NCBI GenBank assembly: GCA_016187395.1
Contig: JACPJV010000006.1
Span: 1-62,344 of the forward strand
Length of the DNA: 62,344 nt
Origin: Candidatus Aenigmatarchaeota archaeon
GTDB taxonomy: Archaea; Aenigmatarchaeota; Aenigmatarchaeia; GW2011-AR5; JACRAC01
Direction: 5' to 3'
The notes below the pieces were generated by a model. It did no database searches, had not been told where the DNA came from, and saw nothing but the letters and a program-made list of their open reading frames with translations. Shown one piece after another: positions 25,456 to 33,818 of the stretch. How positions within the stretch are numbered: the first letter of the stretch is position 1; the number at the start of each line of letters is the position of its first letter. Position numbers and translations under genes: made by a program.

Positions 25456-26166
25456 TCAGGCTGCTGCAATTTCCTTCGCGACAATTCCTTGTATTTCTGC
25501 CACTTTTTTGATGCAGTAATCCGGTGCAAATTTCCTGCATCCGCGGTGCGTGCCTATATGCACGGTGCGCAATCCGGCTTTCTTTGCACCTACGACATCT
25601 TCTTCCGGATTATTACCTACGACTATAACCTCGCTTGGTGTCATGTGCATCTGAGTAAGCGCTTTTTTGAACGGTATGCCTGTGTGTTTTTCATAGCCAA
25701 TCTGCTCGGATACTATAACGAAATCCAGGTGCTTGTTTAATTTCAACGATTCCAGAATCTTGTTCGTGCGTATTACAGTGCCGTTTGCGACAAGGCACGT
25801 GGAAACTCCCTGGGCTTTTATCGATTCCAGAACTTCAATCGTATCAGGATAGTTTTCAGCTAATTCTATCAAGGAAAGCTGCACGTGGTAGTCGAGGTTT
25901 ATTGCTATTGCAGGATCTATTCGAAAGCCCAGCTGCCTGCATGCCTCTACGAACACAAGTCCGATCTGGTGCCTCATCGGGCTGCCCTTGTACCTTACTT
26001 CTACTGCATCAGAGGCATTCTCGAAAACTTCTTTCCATTTTTTCAGCTCCGTCTTATAACCCAGAGAATGAAGAATATCAACGTACTTCCTGTAAGCATC
26101 GTTGCTCTTCCACTTTGAAGTATCTATAAGCGTACCGCCTGAGTCGAATATAACGCCTTTTATCAT
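25456..26166 (-). CDS. HAD-superfamily hydrolase
   Basis: About 236 aa from the Met in 'MIKGVIFDSGGTLIDTSKWK'. Motif I is D-S-G-G-T, so the usual second Asp (acid/base) is Gly, as in several HAD subgroups. Motif II 'TCLVANGT' is close to the S/T position, the Lys of motif III is in 'GYEKHTGIPFKKAL', and motif IV is 'VIVVGNNPEEDVVGAKKAGL' with NxxxxD. The cap is helical (C1). Likely a small-molecule phosphatase; the substrate is unknown. It is convergent with the secreted protein at 24805. Confidence 0.8.
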   Translation of the reverse strand: MIKGVIFDSGGTLIDTSKWKSNDAYRKYVDILHSLGYKTELKKWKEVFENASDAVEVRYKGSPMRHQIGLVFVEACRQLGFRIDPAIAINLDYHVQLSLIELAENYPDTIEVLESIKAQGVSTCLVANGTVIRTNKILESLKLNKHLDFVIVSEQIGYEKHTGIPFKKALTQMHMTPSEVIVVGNNPEEDVVGAKKAGLRTVHIGTHRGCRKFAPDYCIKKVAEIQGIVAKEIAAA

Positions 26167-26297
26167 GCACCGCACCCATCACTAACCCCATCACGCAGCC
26201 TTTAGCTAAAATGCAATTCGTTATGTATAGGTTGACCGAGTCCGATAATAAAGCAAGTGTCCCACACTAGGTGGGAGCATATAGGTAGAAAGGCAAA

Positions 26298-26621
26298 ATG
26301 AAAAGGTTTTCTGTTTTTATCCTTTTCTGCTCTATTTTCTTGATGAGAAGAGAAACATCGTGGCCTGAGCAGCGTGCCGGAAAGAAAGATTTTAGATACG
26401 GAGAAGGGATAAGGGAAGAGCCTCCTATTGCTGGATATAGGTGGATGACAAACGTAGACCGAACAAAGCTTCCGCAGGACACCCAGCGCAGAGAACTTCC
26501 TTACACAGACGAAGAAATAGCGCTTCGCTTTGCTGAAAGGAGAGGCGTTCCTGTTGCTGACATAATGGTTACTGCGTCATTATTGTTTCCGGATGGCAGG
26601 GCTGTTTACATAAAGGAATAG
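26298..26621 (+). CDS. Small secreted or anchored protein, unknown
   Basis: 107 aa. The N-terminal hydrophobic stretch 'FSVFILFCSIFLM' is a short signal or anchor followed by 'RRETSWPEQR'. The rest is hydrophilic, with 'LPYTDEEIALRFAERRGVPV' and 'TASLLFPDGRAVYIKE'. No family recognised. A hairpin TCCCAC/GTGGGA lies ~30 bp upstream. Its TAG stop abuts the stop of the convergent gene (TAGCTA). Confidence 0.55.
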   Translation: MKRFSVFILFCSIFLMRRETSWPEQRAGKKDFRYGEGIREEPPIAGYRWMTNVDRTKLPQDTQRRELPYTDEEIALRFAERRGVPVADIMVTASLLFPDGRAVYIKE

Positions 26622-27728
26622 CTACTTCCTGTCTCTCTCGTAGTAATAGCCTTCGGCAAAGAGGATCGTTTTTCTTCTGTCCTCGTACTTGTTCACGAAG
26701 CCTTTTTTCTTTGCGATCTTCTTCATCTGGTTTATGTTTGCGACCTCTGCCATCCTTTTCAAGACAGGTTTTTTCTTCACCTGTACGATAAACTTCTTGG
26801 GAAGCAGCTCTTTTTGCGCCTTCTTTCCGACCTTGGCGTAGAAAATCACTTTCTTTACGCCTTTTCTTATTTTTGTTTTTCGCTTAGCTTTGGCGTAGAA
26901 TTTGACGAGCTTCCTGCCTTTCCTTTTTTTTACTGCTTTTGGTTTCTTCCTGACTTTGGCGTAGAATTTGACGAGCTTCTTGCCCCTTGCCTTTCTTGCA
27001 GTTCTTCTTTTTAATGTCCTTCTGGTTTTTCTTTTCGCCTTTTTTATCTTGGCGTAGAATACTATTTTTTTCCTGCCTTTCATTATCCTGATCTTCTTCC
27101 TTTTTTTCTTTATCTTCATGATCACCGGCTGCGGCTCTGGAATCCGGATATGGACATATTCTGGCTTCGGAGGCAATTCCTGCTTTACTTTCGTCTCCTC
27201 AATCCTGTCTTTTACATCGATGATCTCTGTTTTAATCTCAGATATCTCCCGAAGCTGCTGGTTCCTTATGATGTCCAGTTCTTCCTTTATTGCGCCAAGC
27301 TGCCTCTGCTCAAACACGGGCTGGCTTGACAGTATCCTTATCTGACCTCTTACTTCGTCGAGCTCTTCTTTAATCTCGTTCAGTCTCTGCGGTTCAAATG
27401 CGGGCTGGCTGGACAAGACTCTTATCCGGCTCCTCACATCATCCACTTCTTCCTTGATTTCCTTCACTTCGCTAAACTGTTTCCGTATGTCATCCAGCTC
27501 TTCCTTTATTTCATTCAGCCGTCTTATCTCTATCGCACTTGCCAAAGGTTTGGCAGAAATAGCTGTTTTTATTTCGTTTAGCCCTTCCTTCACCTCCTTT
27601 ATTTCGTTTGCATCCGGATTGCTGGAATTCTTGAATGCATCCGGAGCGTATATGTGTTCAAGCATCATGTCGTCCCATCCTATATCGGCATCTTTTCTGA
27701 AATAATACTTTGCTCTGACAGGCTCCAT
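26622..27728 (-). CDS. Coiled-coil protein with basic FYAK repeats
   Basis: 368 aa in three parts. Residues ~40-190 are a coiled coil with internal repeats such as 'RLNEIKEELDEVRGQIRILS' followed by SQPxFE. Residues ~205-310 are extremely Lys/Arg-rich and contain four copies of a [VI]-x-FYAK-x-[KR] motif ('KKIVFYAKIKK', 'KLVKFYAKVRK', 'KLVKFYAKAKR', 'KKVIFYAKVGK'). The tail ends 'KTILFAEGYYYERDRK'. The basic repeats suggest nucleic-acid or ribosome binding, and the coiled coil suggests oligomerisation. No family recognised. Leaderless TATA-like TTAATAATTTA lies ~20-25 bp upstream. Confidence 0.7.
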   Translation of the reverse strand: MEPVRAKYYFRKDADIGWDDMMLEHIYAPDAFKNSSNPDANEIKEVKEGLNEIKTAISAKPLASAIEIRRLNEIKEELDDIRKQFSEVKEIKEEVDDVRSRIRVLSSQPAFEPQRLNEIKEELDEVRGQIRILSSQPVFEQRQLGAIKEELDIIRNQQLREISEIKTEIIDVKDRIEETKVKQELPPKPEYVHIRIPEPQPVIMKIKKKRKKIRIMKGRKKIVFYAKIKKAKRKTRRTLKRRTARKARGKKLVKFYAKVRKKPKAVKKRKGRKLVKFYAKAKRKTKIRKGVKKVIFYAKVGKKAQKELLPKKFIVQVKKKPVLKRMAEVANINQMKKIAKKKGFVNKYEDRRKTILFAEGYYYERDRK

Positions 27729-27785
27729 GAGTTATTAACTAGTGGTAAATTATTAAAACGCAGATGAATGCAAGGCTTTAAAAAT

Positions 27786-28232
27786 TCATTTTCTTCTCAT
27801 TTCCCACCACACGAGGGACAATAAAATTGCAGCTACTATGAAAACTACAGGCAAAAATACATCGTCAGGGACGACGCTGCAGTTCTGGACAATTTCCAGC
27901 GGCGCCTGCAATACTGTATTATTCCGGCGCAGCTTGACGGATGCTACGGCATTATCTGTGTCAAGCATTCTTACCCTCACAACTGCCTCGCCGCTGCAGA
28001 GCGCGTTAGGCACGTAAAAAAATGAGTCTTTCCATCCGTCCCTGTGAAGGACCTCCGCAGGCGCTTCTATCTTGACGTCAAAGCAGCCTTCTCCTTCATG
28101 CTCCACGTGCACAAGGAAGTCGCGGCATTCGCCGCTCGCAGACGCGGTAAGGGCGTGGGACGGCGGGATGAAAAATAAAACCACTAGAAGAGAAAAAACA
28201 AAGGCGCGGCGGAATTTTTTTGGGCTGTGCAT
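27786..28232 (-). CDS. Secreted protein with C-terminal membrane anchor
   Basis: About 148 aa from 'MHSPKKFRRAFVFSLLVVLF', a signal peptide; the track start is 16 residues earlier and less likely. The outside domain (~100 aa) has three Cys ('GECRDF', 'GEGCFDV', 'NALCSGEAVV') and a beta-sandwich look. The C-terminus 'VFLPVVFIVAAILLSLVWW' is a single membrane helix followed by MRRK. Type I surface protein of unknown role. Confidence 0.65.
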   Translation of the reverse strand: MHSPKKFRRAFVFSLLVVLFFIPPSHALTASASGECRDFLVHVEHEGEGCFDVKIEAPAEVLHRDGWKDSFFYVPNALCSGEAVVRVRMLDTDNAVASVKLRRNNTVLQAPLEIVQNCSVVPDDVFLPVVFIVAAILLSLVWWEMRRK

Positions 28233-28310
28233 AACCAGATTAGGAAAAGCTGGAAATAAAGGTTTGTGATAGCAAGGCATGGAAGGTGATGAAATCCTTC
28301 TGGAAAAACC

Positions 28311-29075
28311 TCACATTATCCCGAAAACATGCAGCGCATTCTCCGCTGTCTGCGAAAGAGCCTCTTCTTTATCAATGTTCTTGATGTTCGCCACGACTTC
28401 TGCTGTATGAACTATCTTCCAAGGACGGTTGGTCAGCTTCTGCTCAACGCCCGGCGGCCTCTCCGGATCTAGCCACGGTGCGTCTGTCTCCAGAAGCATC
28501 CTTGATAAAGGCACTCCGTGCATCAAACGCGGATGCTTTTTCGTGTAGCAGGCATTTGTAGCAAAGGAAAGGTACCACGCAGGGTGGGTCAGGATAAATT
28601 CTGAAAGGGATTCTGTCCCTGAATAGCAATGGAAGATTACACGCTGCACCTTTTTTTCTGCAAGGATCTTTGGCACATCGTTCCATGCGTCACGGCAGTG
28701 AATTACCAGCGGCTTTTTCAGTTCCATGGCAAGATCTATAAATCTTTTGAAGACTTCCTGCTGCTGGATGGCGTCATAATCGCCGCGATATTCCAGCCCT
28801 ACTTCGCCTATGGCCGCAATGTCAGGGGCTGCGTTCCTTATCATCGTGATGTATTTGCCTATTCCTGCGTCTGAATAATCCTTCACGTGCTCAGGATGAA
28901 ATCCTGCGCATAGAAAAAGAAAGCCCCTATGTTTCCTCTGCAGGATGAGCATGTCTGCCAGGTTTTTGGGGTCAGCAACACTGGTGAATATTGCGCGCAT
29001 CCCTCTTTCCTTCGCCTCATTCACAACATCGGAAGGATTCTCCATGTGTTCAAGGTGACAATGCACATCAATCAT
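28311..29075 (-). CDS. tatD: TatD-family metal-dependent hydrolase
   Basis: About 254 aa from 'MIDVHCHLEHMENPSDVV'. TATAAAAA lies ~26 bp upstream; the 72 residues before it in the track are spurious. Metal ligands are visible in 'DVHCHL' (HxH), 'IGEVGLEY' (Glu), 'PLVIHCRDA' (His), 'VIFHCYSG' (His) and 'LLETDAPWL' (Asp). The family comprises DNases and deacylases; archaeal members are mostly uncharacterised. It is divergent from the membrane gene at 29149. Confidence 0.88.
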   Translation of the reverse strand: MIDVHCHLEHMENPSDVVNEAKERGMRAIFTSVADPKNLADMLILQRKHRGFLFLCAGFHPEHVKDYSDAGIGKYITMIRNAAPDIAAIGEVGLEYRGDYDAIQQQEVFKRFIDLAMELKKPLVIHCRDAWNDVPKILAEKKVQRVIFHCYSGTESLSEFILTHPAWYLSFATNACYTKKHPRLMHGVPLSRMLLETDAPWLDPERPPGVEQKLTNRPWKIVHTAEVVANIKNIDKEEALSQTAENALHVFGIM

Positions 29076-29148
29076 ACTATCAATATTGAAAAGAGGGCTA
29101 TAAAAACAGGTTAAGAAATTTTCGGTGTCTACAGATAGTGGAGGTTTC

Positions 29149-29607
29149 ATGAAAGTGCTGGAAAGAAAGGACTGGAAGTTTTTGAAGAATTCAGGTCTTG
29201 GAACAGGCGCGGGCATTGCTGGTGGTGTAGCAGGGGCGCTGCTCACAGATCTGTTTACAGATTCAAAGGCTGCAATAGCCATATGTTCCACTGCAGTCCA
29301 GTATGCTGGGGCGATAGGAACTTTTTCATGGCTTCATGCACGTGACAATCCTGACATATACAGAGGTAACGGAATATTCAGATGGAGAGACTACATATGG
29401 GATATGGCCAAATTGAATGCGGGTTTTGCTGTTCTTGATTATCTGTACGTGGTTGGAAGGCCTTTTGTTAATTACTGGCTCCTGAGGCGTGGTTATGACC
29501 CGTCAACTGCCTCTCTCCTGTCAGATGCTGTATGCATTCCGATGTACTGGACTGTGGCTCTGCCAGTTGCAAAGGCGCTTGGCGTTATAAGAGAAAGAAG
29601 AGATTAG
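29149..29607 (+). CDS. Membrane protein, unknown
   Basis: 152 aa from the ATG preceded by GGAGGTTTC, a strong ribosome-binding site. Hydrophobic Gly/Ala-rich helix 'GTGAGIAGGVAGALLTDLF' at ~18-36, then 'AAIAICSTAVQYAGAIGTFS', 'LNAGFAVLDYLYVVGRPFV' and 'SLLSDAVCIPMYWTVALPVA' suggest four membrane helices. No family recognised. Confidence 0.6.
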   Translation: MKVLERKDWKFLKNSGLGTGAGIAGGVAGALLTDLFTDSKAAIAICSTAVQYAGAIGTFSWLHARDNPDIYRGNGIFRWRDYIWDMAKLNAGFAVLDYLYVVGRPFVNYWLLRRGYDPSTASLLSDAVCIPMYWTVALPVAKALGVIRERRD

Positions 29608-29612
29608 ACTTT

Positions 29613-29936
29613 TCATTTCATAATACCTGCACGCCGCGCCCATTCGTAGGGATTTCTCAGGTATGCGCTTGCTTCCTTCACTGCTGTTTCCATCGTTCCT
29701 TGAACCAGGATAGAAGGGGGTTCTCTCAGGCTTTTGCGCCTTGCCTCCAATTCCCAGGGCATCTCCCCTCTCCTTTGCGAAGGTCCTGAGTCTATTGTAA
29801 CCGCGTACAATCTATCTTTGTCCATCTCCCATATCTTTGCGCAGGCTGCGTCACCGAACAGGGCTCTCAATTTTGCTCCATGGTTCGAATCCCTCACAGG
29901 CATGTTTTCTGTCCTGTAAACAATCCTTCCGTTCAT
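29613..29936 (-). CDS. Hypothetical protein, 107 aa
   Basis: Start at 29936 ('MNGRIVYRTENMPVRDSNHG'), immediately after the stop of the nucleotidyltransferase gene, with GGGAGGG upstream as ribosome-binding site; the two are an operon. Soluble, Arg-rich, no recognised domain. It is 5 bp from the convergent membrane gene. Confidence 0.55.
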   Translation of the reverse strand: MNGRIVYRTENMPVRDSNHGAKLRALFGDAACAKIWEMDKDRLYAVTIDSGPSQRRGEMPWELEARRKSLREPPSILVQGTMETAVKEASAYLRNPYEWARRAGIMK

Positions 29937-29938
29937 TT

Positions 29939-30676
29939 CTACCCTCCCTTCTCCACCCATCTTCTTGCCTCTTTGAGGGATTCGCTGTCGCCTATGTCAA
30001 ACCACGTTCCATTTCCGTGAAATGCATGCACGGGTGTGCGCTCTACAAACCAGGACATGAAATCGCCCAGCCTGTCTTTCTTTTCGGATTTTTCCAGATA
30101 TTCTGATATGAGCTTCAGGGAATCCACGGTCAAAAAATAGATGCCTGTGCATACGAGCGTTGATGAGGTGTGCCGGGGCTTTTCTATCACTCTGGTAATC
30201 AGGCTTTCGCTGACCTGCGGCACTCCGAATAGCTTTGCTTTTTCCCTTGAACCTATGTCGTAAACAACGTGACACGGCGTTTTCAATCTTCTGAACTGGC
30301 TTGTGAAGTGACTTAGATCAAAGGAAAAAAGGTTATCGCCCATTATCAGGATTAAATCGTCGCTTATTTTTTTCTCGCGCAATGCATAATCTACTGCCGC
30401 CACGGCGCCGAGCTTTTTCTCTGCGGAATCAGCCGGCTCAACAAACAACGTGATTTTTTTACCTATATTTTGTTTTTTTATCCATTTTTGATAGTCACCT
30501 TCAAATTTACGGTTTGTTGATATTACTATTTCATCTATTTCATCTACTTCATCCAACTTATCTATCGTACGCGACAAAACAGCCCTTTTCCCAATCTCTA
30601 TCAAAGGTTTGGAAACGTTCCTGCCTAAAATTCCCAGACGCGTTCCAAATCCGCCGCATAAAACCAAAGCTTTCAT
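29939..30676 (-). CDS. NDP-sugar nucleotidyltransferase (RmlA/GlmU-N-like)
   Basis: 245 aa. 'MKALVLCGGFGTRLGILGRN' followed by 'VSKPLIEIGKRAVL' is the nucleotide-binding signature of sugar-1-phosphate nucleotidyltransferases (here CGGFGTR rather than AGGxGTR). 'LILIMGDNLFSFDL' supplies the metal-binding Asp, and 'GDFMSWFVERTPVHAFHGNG' with 'WFDIGDSESLKEA' closes the fold. It activates a sugar for glycan or glycolipid synthesis. A PAP2-type membrane phosphatase follows upstream on the same strand, compatible with a lipid-linked sugar pathway (inference). Confidence 0.87.
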   Translation of the reverse strand: MKALVLCGGFGTRLGILGRNVSKPLIEIGKRAVLSRTIDKLDEVDEIDEIVISTNRKFEGDYQKWIKKQNIGKKITLFVEPADSAEKKLGAVAAVDYALREKKISDDLILIMGDNLFSFDLSHFTSQFRRLKTPCHVVYDIGSREKAKLFGVPQVSESLITRVIEKPRHTSSTLVCTGIYFLTVDSLKLISEYLEKSEKKDRLGDFMSWFVERTPVHAFHGNGTWFDIGDSESLKEARRWVEKGG

Positions 30677-30713
30677 AGATGTAGAAAATGGAAAGAAAGC
30701 TTAAGAATTTCAC

Positions 30714-31187
30714 TTATGGAAATCCCAGGGATTGAGCTGCACTTGCAATATATGGATTTAGGTAAAGGATCAGAAAAAATGCTATCAAACCTGCGATGAA
30801 CCCGCCTATTGCATCAGCCTTATGATGACGCTTCAGCGAGATGCGCGTGTAGGCTATGAGAATTATTGCAATTATGGATATTATCCAGAATATCGGCGTG
30901 TTGAAAAAAGAGGATACGAGAAACCATAATATTGTTCCTCTTGTCACGTGCTGGCTTGGAAAGGATCCGGCGTCTATTTTATGCATAATATTTGAATAAT
31001 TTTGCCTTTCAGGGCGCTCGCGGAAGAATAAAATACGGAAAGGCGTGACGAACAGGTAGCTGAATAAAAATCCCGCAACAAGCCTGTAAAAAAAATGCAC
31101 GTCTGTATGCAACGCAATAACCGCTATTGCTATGTAAACAGGCGCTCCCCCTAATGAGGTTATGTCACGGAACCATTCGCTGCGCAT
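30714..31187 (-). CDS. PAP2-family membrane phosphatase
   Basis: 157 aa, four to five membrane helices. The acid-phosphatase motifs are in order: 'FRERPER' (C1-like), 'SFPSQHVTRG' (PSxH) and 'TRISLKRHHKADAIGG' (SRxxxxxH-x3-D). The family removes phosphate from lipid phosphates such as polyprenyl or phosphatidic acid derivatives at the membrane. The upstream sugar nucleotidyltransferase supports an envelope role. Confidence 0.83.
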   Translation of the reverse strand: MRSEWFRDITSLGGAPVYIAIAVIALHTDVHFFYRLVAGFLFSYLFVTPFRILFFRERPERQNYSNIMHKIDAGSFPSQHVTRGTILWFLVSSFFNTPIFWIISIIAIILIAYTRISLKRHHKADAIGGFIAGLIAFFLILYLNPYIASAAQSLGFP

Positions 31188-31211
31188 GACATAACTCCGA
31201 AAAGAAATGAT

Positions 31212-31400
31212 TTAAGTATCCCTTTTCTCGAAAAGAGATTGCTGTCTATAAGCTGAAAGTGGATTCTGGCCAGAATCGTAGGCTTCTTTTCTGCCTTCCC
31301 GTTGTCGCATCCTTGCGGCCAGCTCGACTAAAAAGTTGTGCGCTTCGACAGGCGTAAAAAACTTCCGTTCTCTTACAGAATAGCAATCTTCCATAGTCAT
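31212..31400 (-). CDS. Small hypothetical protein, 62 aa
   Basis: 'MTMEDCYSVRERKFFTPVEA', soluble and charged, preceded by GAGGAG as ribosome-binding site and TTAATAATTAA further upstream. Lies 25 bp from the PAP2 gene. No family. Confidence 0.45.
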   Translation of the reverse strand: MTMEDCYSVRERKFFTPVEAHNFLVELAARMRQREGRKEAYDSGQNPLSAYRQQSLFEKRDT

Positions 31401-31464
31401 CACTACTCCTCATTAATTACTACTTCCCATTAATTATTAAGGAAAGAAAATAAAAAAACATTTC

Positions 31465-31668
31465 CTAAGCGTTTGGAGTGTATCTGGGTTCGTCGGAATG
31501 ACCATTTGGGCATGTACCGTTTCCGTTCAGCCTTGCCCTGTGGGAAACATCCTCAGACTTCCTTCTTGCCTCTGCTAATGCGTATGTCCTGACAGTCAAA
31601 GGAATTACACCCCTTCGTCCTTCCCTTATTCTGGCTCCATCCATATCTGGTCTTATCCATTGTGCCAT
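31465..31668 (-). CDS. Small hypothetical protein, 67 aa
   Basis: 'MAQWIRPDMDGARIREGRRG'; the start is ~25 bp from CTATATAG, so leaderless. Arg-rich, ending 'CPNGHSDEPRYTPNA'. No family. Confidence 0.5.
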   Translation of the reverse strand: MAQWIRPDMDGARIREGRRGVIPLTVRTYALAEARRKSEDVSHRARLNGNGTCPNGHSDEPRYTPNA

Positions 31669-31706
31669 AGTTACCACTTAGTAGTAATTACTATATAGAA
31701 AACTAC

Positions 31707-32351
31707 TTAAGCTTTTCGGTTGTATCCTTCTTCGCCTACCAGAGGCACAAAAACGTAATAACCCAGGGATTGCCTTTCTGCCTTGCCTCTTTTCTTTTCT
31801 ATGATAAACATCTCATGGCCTACCGGGATCACCATCTTCCCGCCTTCGTTCATTTGCCTGAAGAGGCTCTGGGGTATTTCGGGCGCCTCTGCTGTTACAA
31901 TAATGCGGTCATATGGCGCCTCTTTTTCGTATCCGAGGCTGCCATCACTCAGAATGGTTTTTACATTTTTGCAGCCTTCTTTTTGCAGGTTGTTTTTTGC
32001 GAAATCATAGAGCTCTTTTAATCGCTCCACAGTCACCACAATGCCTTTTTTCCCAACAAGCTCTGCAATAACAGCTGCCTGATAGCCGCTGCCTGTGCCT
32101 ATTTCCAAAACCTTCTGGCTTTTGTGCAAATCCAATGCCTCTGTCATGGTCGCGACCGTTAGCGGTTGAGAAATAGTCTGGCCAAAGCCTATAGGCAAGG
32201 GCTCGTCCACATAGGCATGTTTTTTGTATTCCTGAGGGACAAAGCTCTCTCTTTTTATTTTTCTGAATGCTTTGATGACTTCCGGGGTTCGCAGGTATCC
32301 CAGGTCTATAAGCCGTTTTATCAGGGCTTTCTTCTCATCCTGCAAAGACAT
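31707..32351 (-). CDS. pcm: Protein-L-isoaspartate O-methyltransferase
   Basis: 214 aa. 'IKRESFVPQEYKKHAYVDEP', 'GFGQTISQPLTVATMTEAL', motif I 'VLEIGTGSGYQAAVIAELVG' and 'YDRIIVTAEAPEIPQSL' are the PIMT signatures. It methylates isoaspartyl residues for protein repair. The ATTTAAC box between this gene and the divergent HTH gene at 32410 probably serves both. Confidence 0.92.
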   Translation of the reverse strand: MSLQDEKKALIKRLIDLGYLRTPEVIKAFRKIKRESFVPQEYKKHAYVDEPLPIGFGQTISQPLTVATMTEALDLHKSQKVLEIGTGSGYQAAVIAELVGKKGIVVTVERLKELYDFAKNNLQKEGCKNVKTILSDGSLGYEKEAPYDRIIVTAEAPEIPQSLFRQMNEGGKMVIPVGHEMFIIEKKRGKAERQSLGYYVFVPLVGEEGYNRKA

Positions 32352-32409
32352 GCTAATCTATTGTTCAGGAGAAATAAGCGGTTAAATAGTTGATTATTAC
32401 GATTCATTT

Positions 32410-33540
32410 ATGTCCACAACCACGCGGGAAGAAAGAATTGCCAGGGTGAAGAGCCTGATTGAGAGAGGGATGAATGCAGAAGAAATGCATGCACAAACCG
32501 GTATCCCTATAAAGACGCTGTATCGATTTAGAATAGACGGCGCACCTCTGCCCAGGAAACGTCATTTCAGGGCGAAAAGAAAGCCAGGGATAGATATTTT
32601 ATTGGATCATTGGGAAGAGCTTCGTCCAGAAGATCTTTCGCTGCACTCGCTTGCCGAGGCAGGAGGATACCAGACTCCGCAAGGTGCCTGGGATTATCTT
32701 TCGAGAACAGTCCGGCTTGGTTTATGGAATGACAGAAAAGAGCGCCTGGAAGCAGCACGGAAAGAGGCAAGGCTGAAGCTTCTGCGGGTGCTTACGAACC
32801 CTGGAGAAAAAATTGCAGCCTTGCTTACAGGGAAAGTCTTAAGAGACGCTGAAGGACAAGGGGCGCTGCATAGAAAGGCCATAGAATATCTTATGAACAG
32901 AAAAAGAATCTCCAGAAACGTCCCTCCGGAAAACGTGCTTAGATTCGTGGAGGCTTACGAGGAGGCGGAAAGAAACGGGGAAAAACCAGGCATTCAGCCG
33001 CTTGCTGAAAGAAGCGGGATCCGTTCTTATGGAACAGGGCGGTTCATTTTAAGAAGGATTGGCAGAGAGCCTTTGAACGGATATGGCATTCCAGGAGAAA
33101 AAGCACAGGCGCTTGAAAGGGCATATGATCTTCTTGATTTTAGCTCGCAGGATTTAGAATACTATACTGGAATTTCAAGGAATTCTATTCTGTATTTCTT
33201 CAGAAAGATCAGAGAAAAGACTGGCAAAAGAAGGAAATCAAGAAAATCTATAACACAGTTCGTCGGGGTTTCTGGAAATACCCTTTGTTACAGGCATGCG
33301 AGCGAAATATACAGGGCATGGGACGCAGGGTTCAGAAGATATGACGAGATATCAGAGCTTGCTGGAAGGGACGTGAGGGTTGTCAGGTTTGCCGTAGAAA
33401 ACAGAAGAAAGGGATTGGACATAGAAAGCCTGATCGTAAATGCCCTCGGTGTGCTTTATCCTGGCCGAGGCACAGACAAACCATACCCAGGAAGCTGGCT
33501 GTCTCAAACAGGCCTGCAGAAACCCATCTCTTCCAGATAA
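32410..33540 (+). CDS. Multi-HTH DNA-binding protein
   Basis: 376 aa, basic. At least three helix-turn-helix-like units: residues ~8-36 ('LIERGMNAEEMHAQTGIPIK'), ~250-280 ('FSSQDLEYYTGISRNSILYF') and ~320-350 ('YDEISELAGRDVRVVRFAVE'). A fourth is possible around 195-215 ('PLAERSGIRSYGTGRFILRR'). No catalytic motif is seen. TTAAATAG lies ~24 bp upstream of the ATG. The last 37 bp overlap the convergent DnaA-domain-IV-like gene, which is unusually long for this window. Confidence 0.65.
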   Translation: MSTTTREERIARVKSLIERGMNAEEMHAQTGIPIKTLYRFRIDGAPLPRKRHFRAKRKPGIDILLDHWEELRPEDLSLHSLAEAGGYQTPQGAWDYLSRTVRLGLWNDRKERLEAARKEARLKLLRVLTNPGEKIAALLTGKVLRDAEGQGALHRKAIEYLMNRKRISRNVPPENVLRFVEAYEEAERNGEKPGIQPLAERSGIRSYGTGRFILRRIGREPLNGYGIPGEKAQALERAYDLLDFSSQDLEYYTGISRNSILYFFRKIREKTGKRRKSRKSITQFVGVSGNTLCYRHASEIYRAWDAGFRRYDEISELAGRDVRVVRFAVENRRKGLDIESLIVNALGVLYPGRGTDKPYPGSWLSQTGLQKPISSR

Positions 33541-33818
33541 GAGAGAACAGACCTGTAGGAATGCATGACTGTTGAATGGTCCCTCAAAAGCATGCGTCCT
33601 ATATTAGGATAGGACACTTCAAATCTTTCTCTCAATACATAAATTGCAACAGCTCTGGCTACTACGTGTCCGCTTCTTTGCGCTCTGCCTCTGAGGTCTG
33701 GTACAGCTATGCCTGTCCTGCGGCTTACAGCCGGAAGGACGCCTTCCAGAGTCATCCCGGCAGTTCCCATCAATTCAGCGATCATCCTTTCTGATCCGGC
33801 CCACTTATCACTGTTCAT
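33504..33818 (-). CDS. DnaA domain IV-like DNA-binding protein
   Basis: 104 aa from the ATG preceded by AAGGTGA. Residues ~52-92 ('HVVARAVAIYVLRERFEVSY' then 'PNIGRMLLRDHSTVMHSYRS') closely follow the DnaA C-terminal signature: IG-x-x-F-x-x-RDHTTV-x-H in E. coli becomes IGRMLLRDHSTVMH with one residue fewer. The N-terminal half is a short helical region. There is no AAA+ domain. It is the third gene of the SRP54 operon, overlapping the zinc-ribbon gene by 4 bp (ATGA). A bacterial-type dsDNA-binding fold in an archaeon is unexpected; plasmid, virus or transposon origin is possible (inference). Confidence 0.72.
   Translation of the reverse strand: MNSDKWAGSERMIAELMGTAGMTLEGVLPAVSRRTGIAVPDLRGRAQRSGHVVARAVAIYVLRERFEVSYPNIGRMLLRDHSTVMHSYRSVLSYLEEMGFCRPV

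Noticed and set aside
29880-29900. T-loop-like GGTTCGAATCC
   Set aside because: It sits inside a protein-coding gene and no cloverleaf can be built around it.
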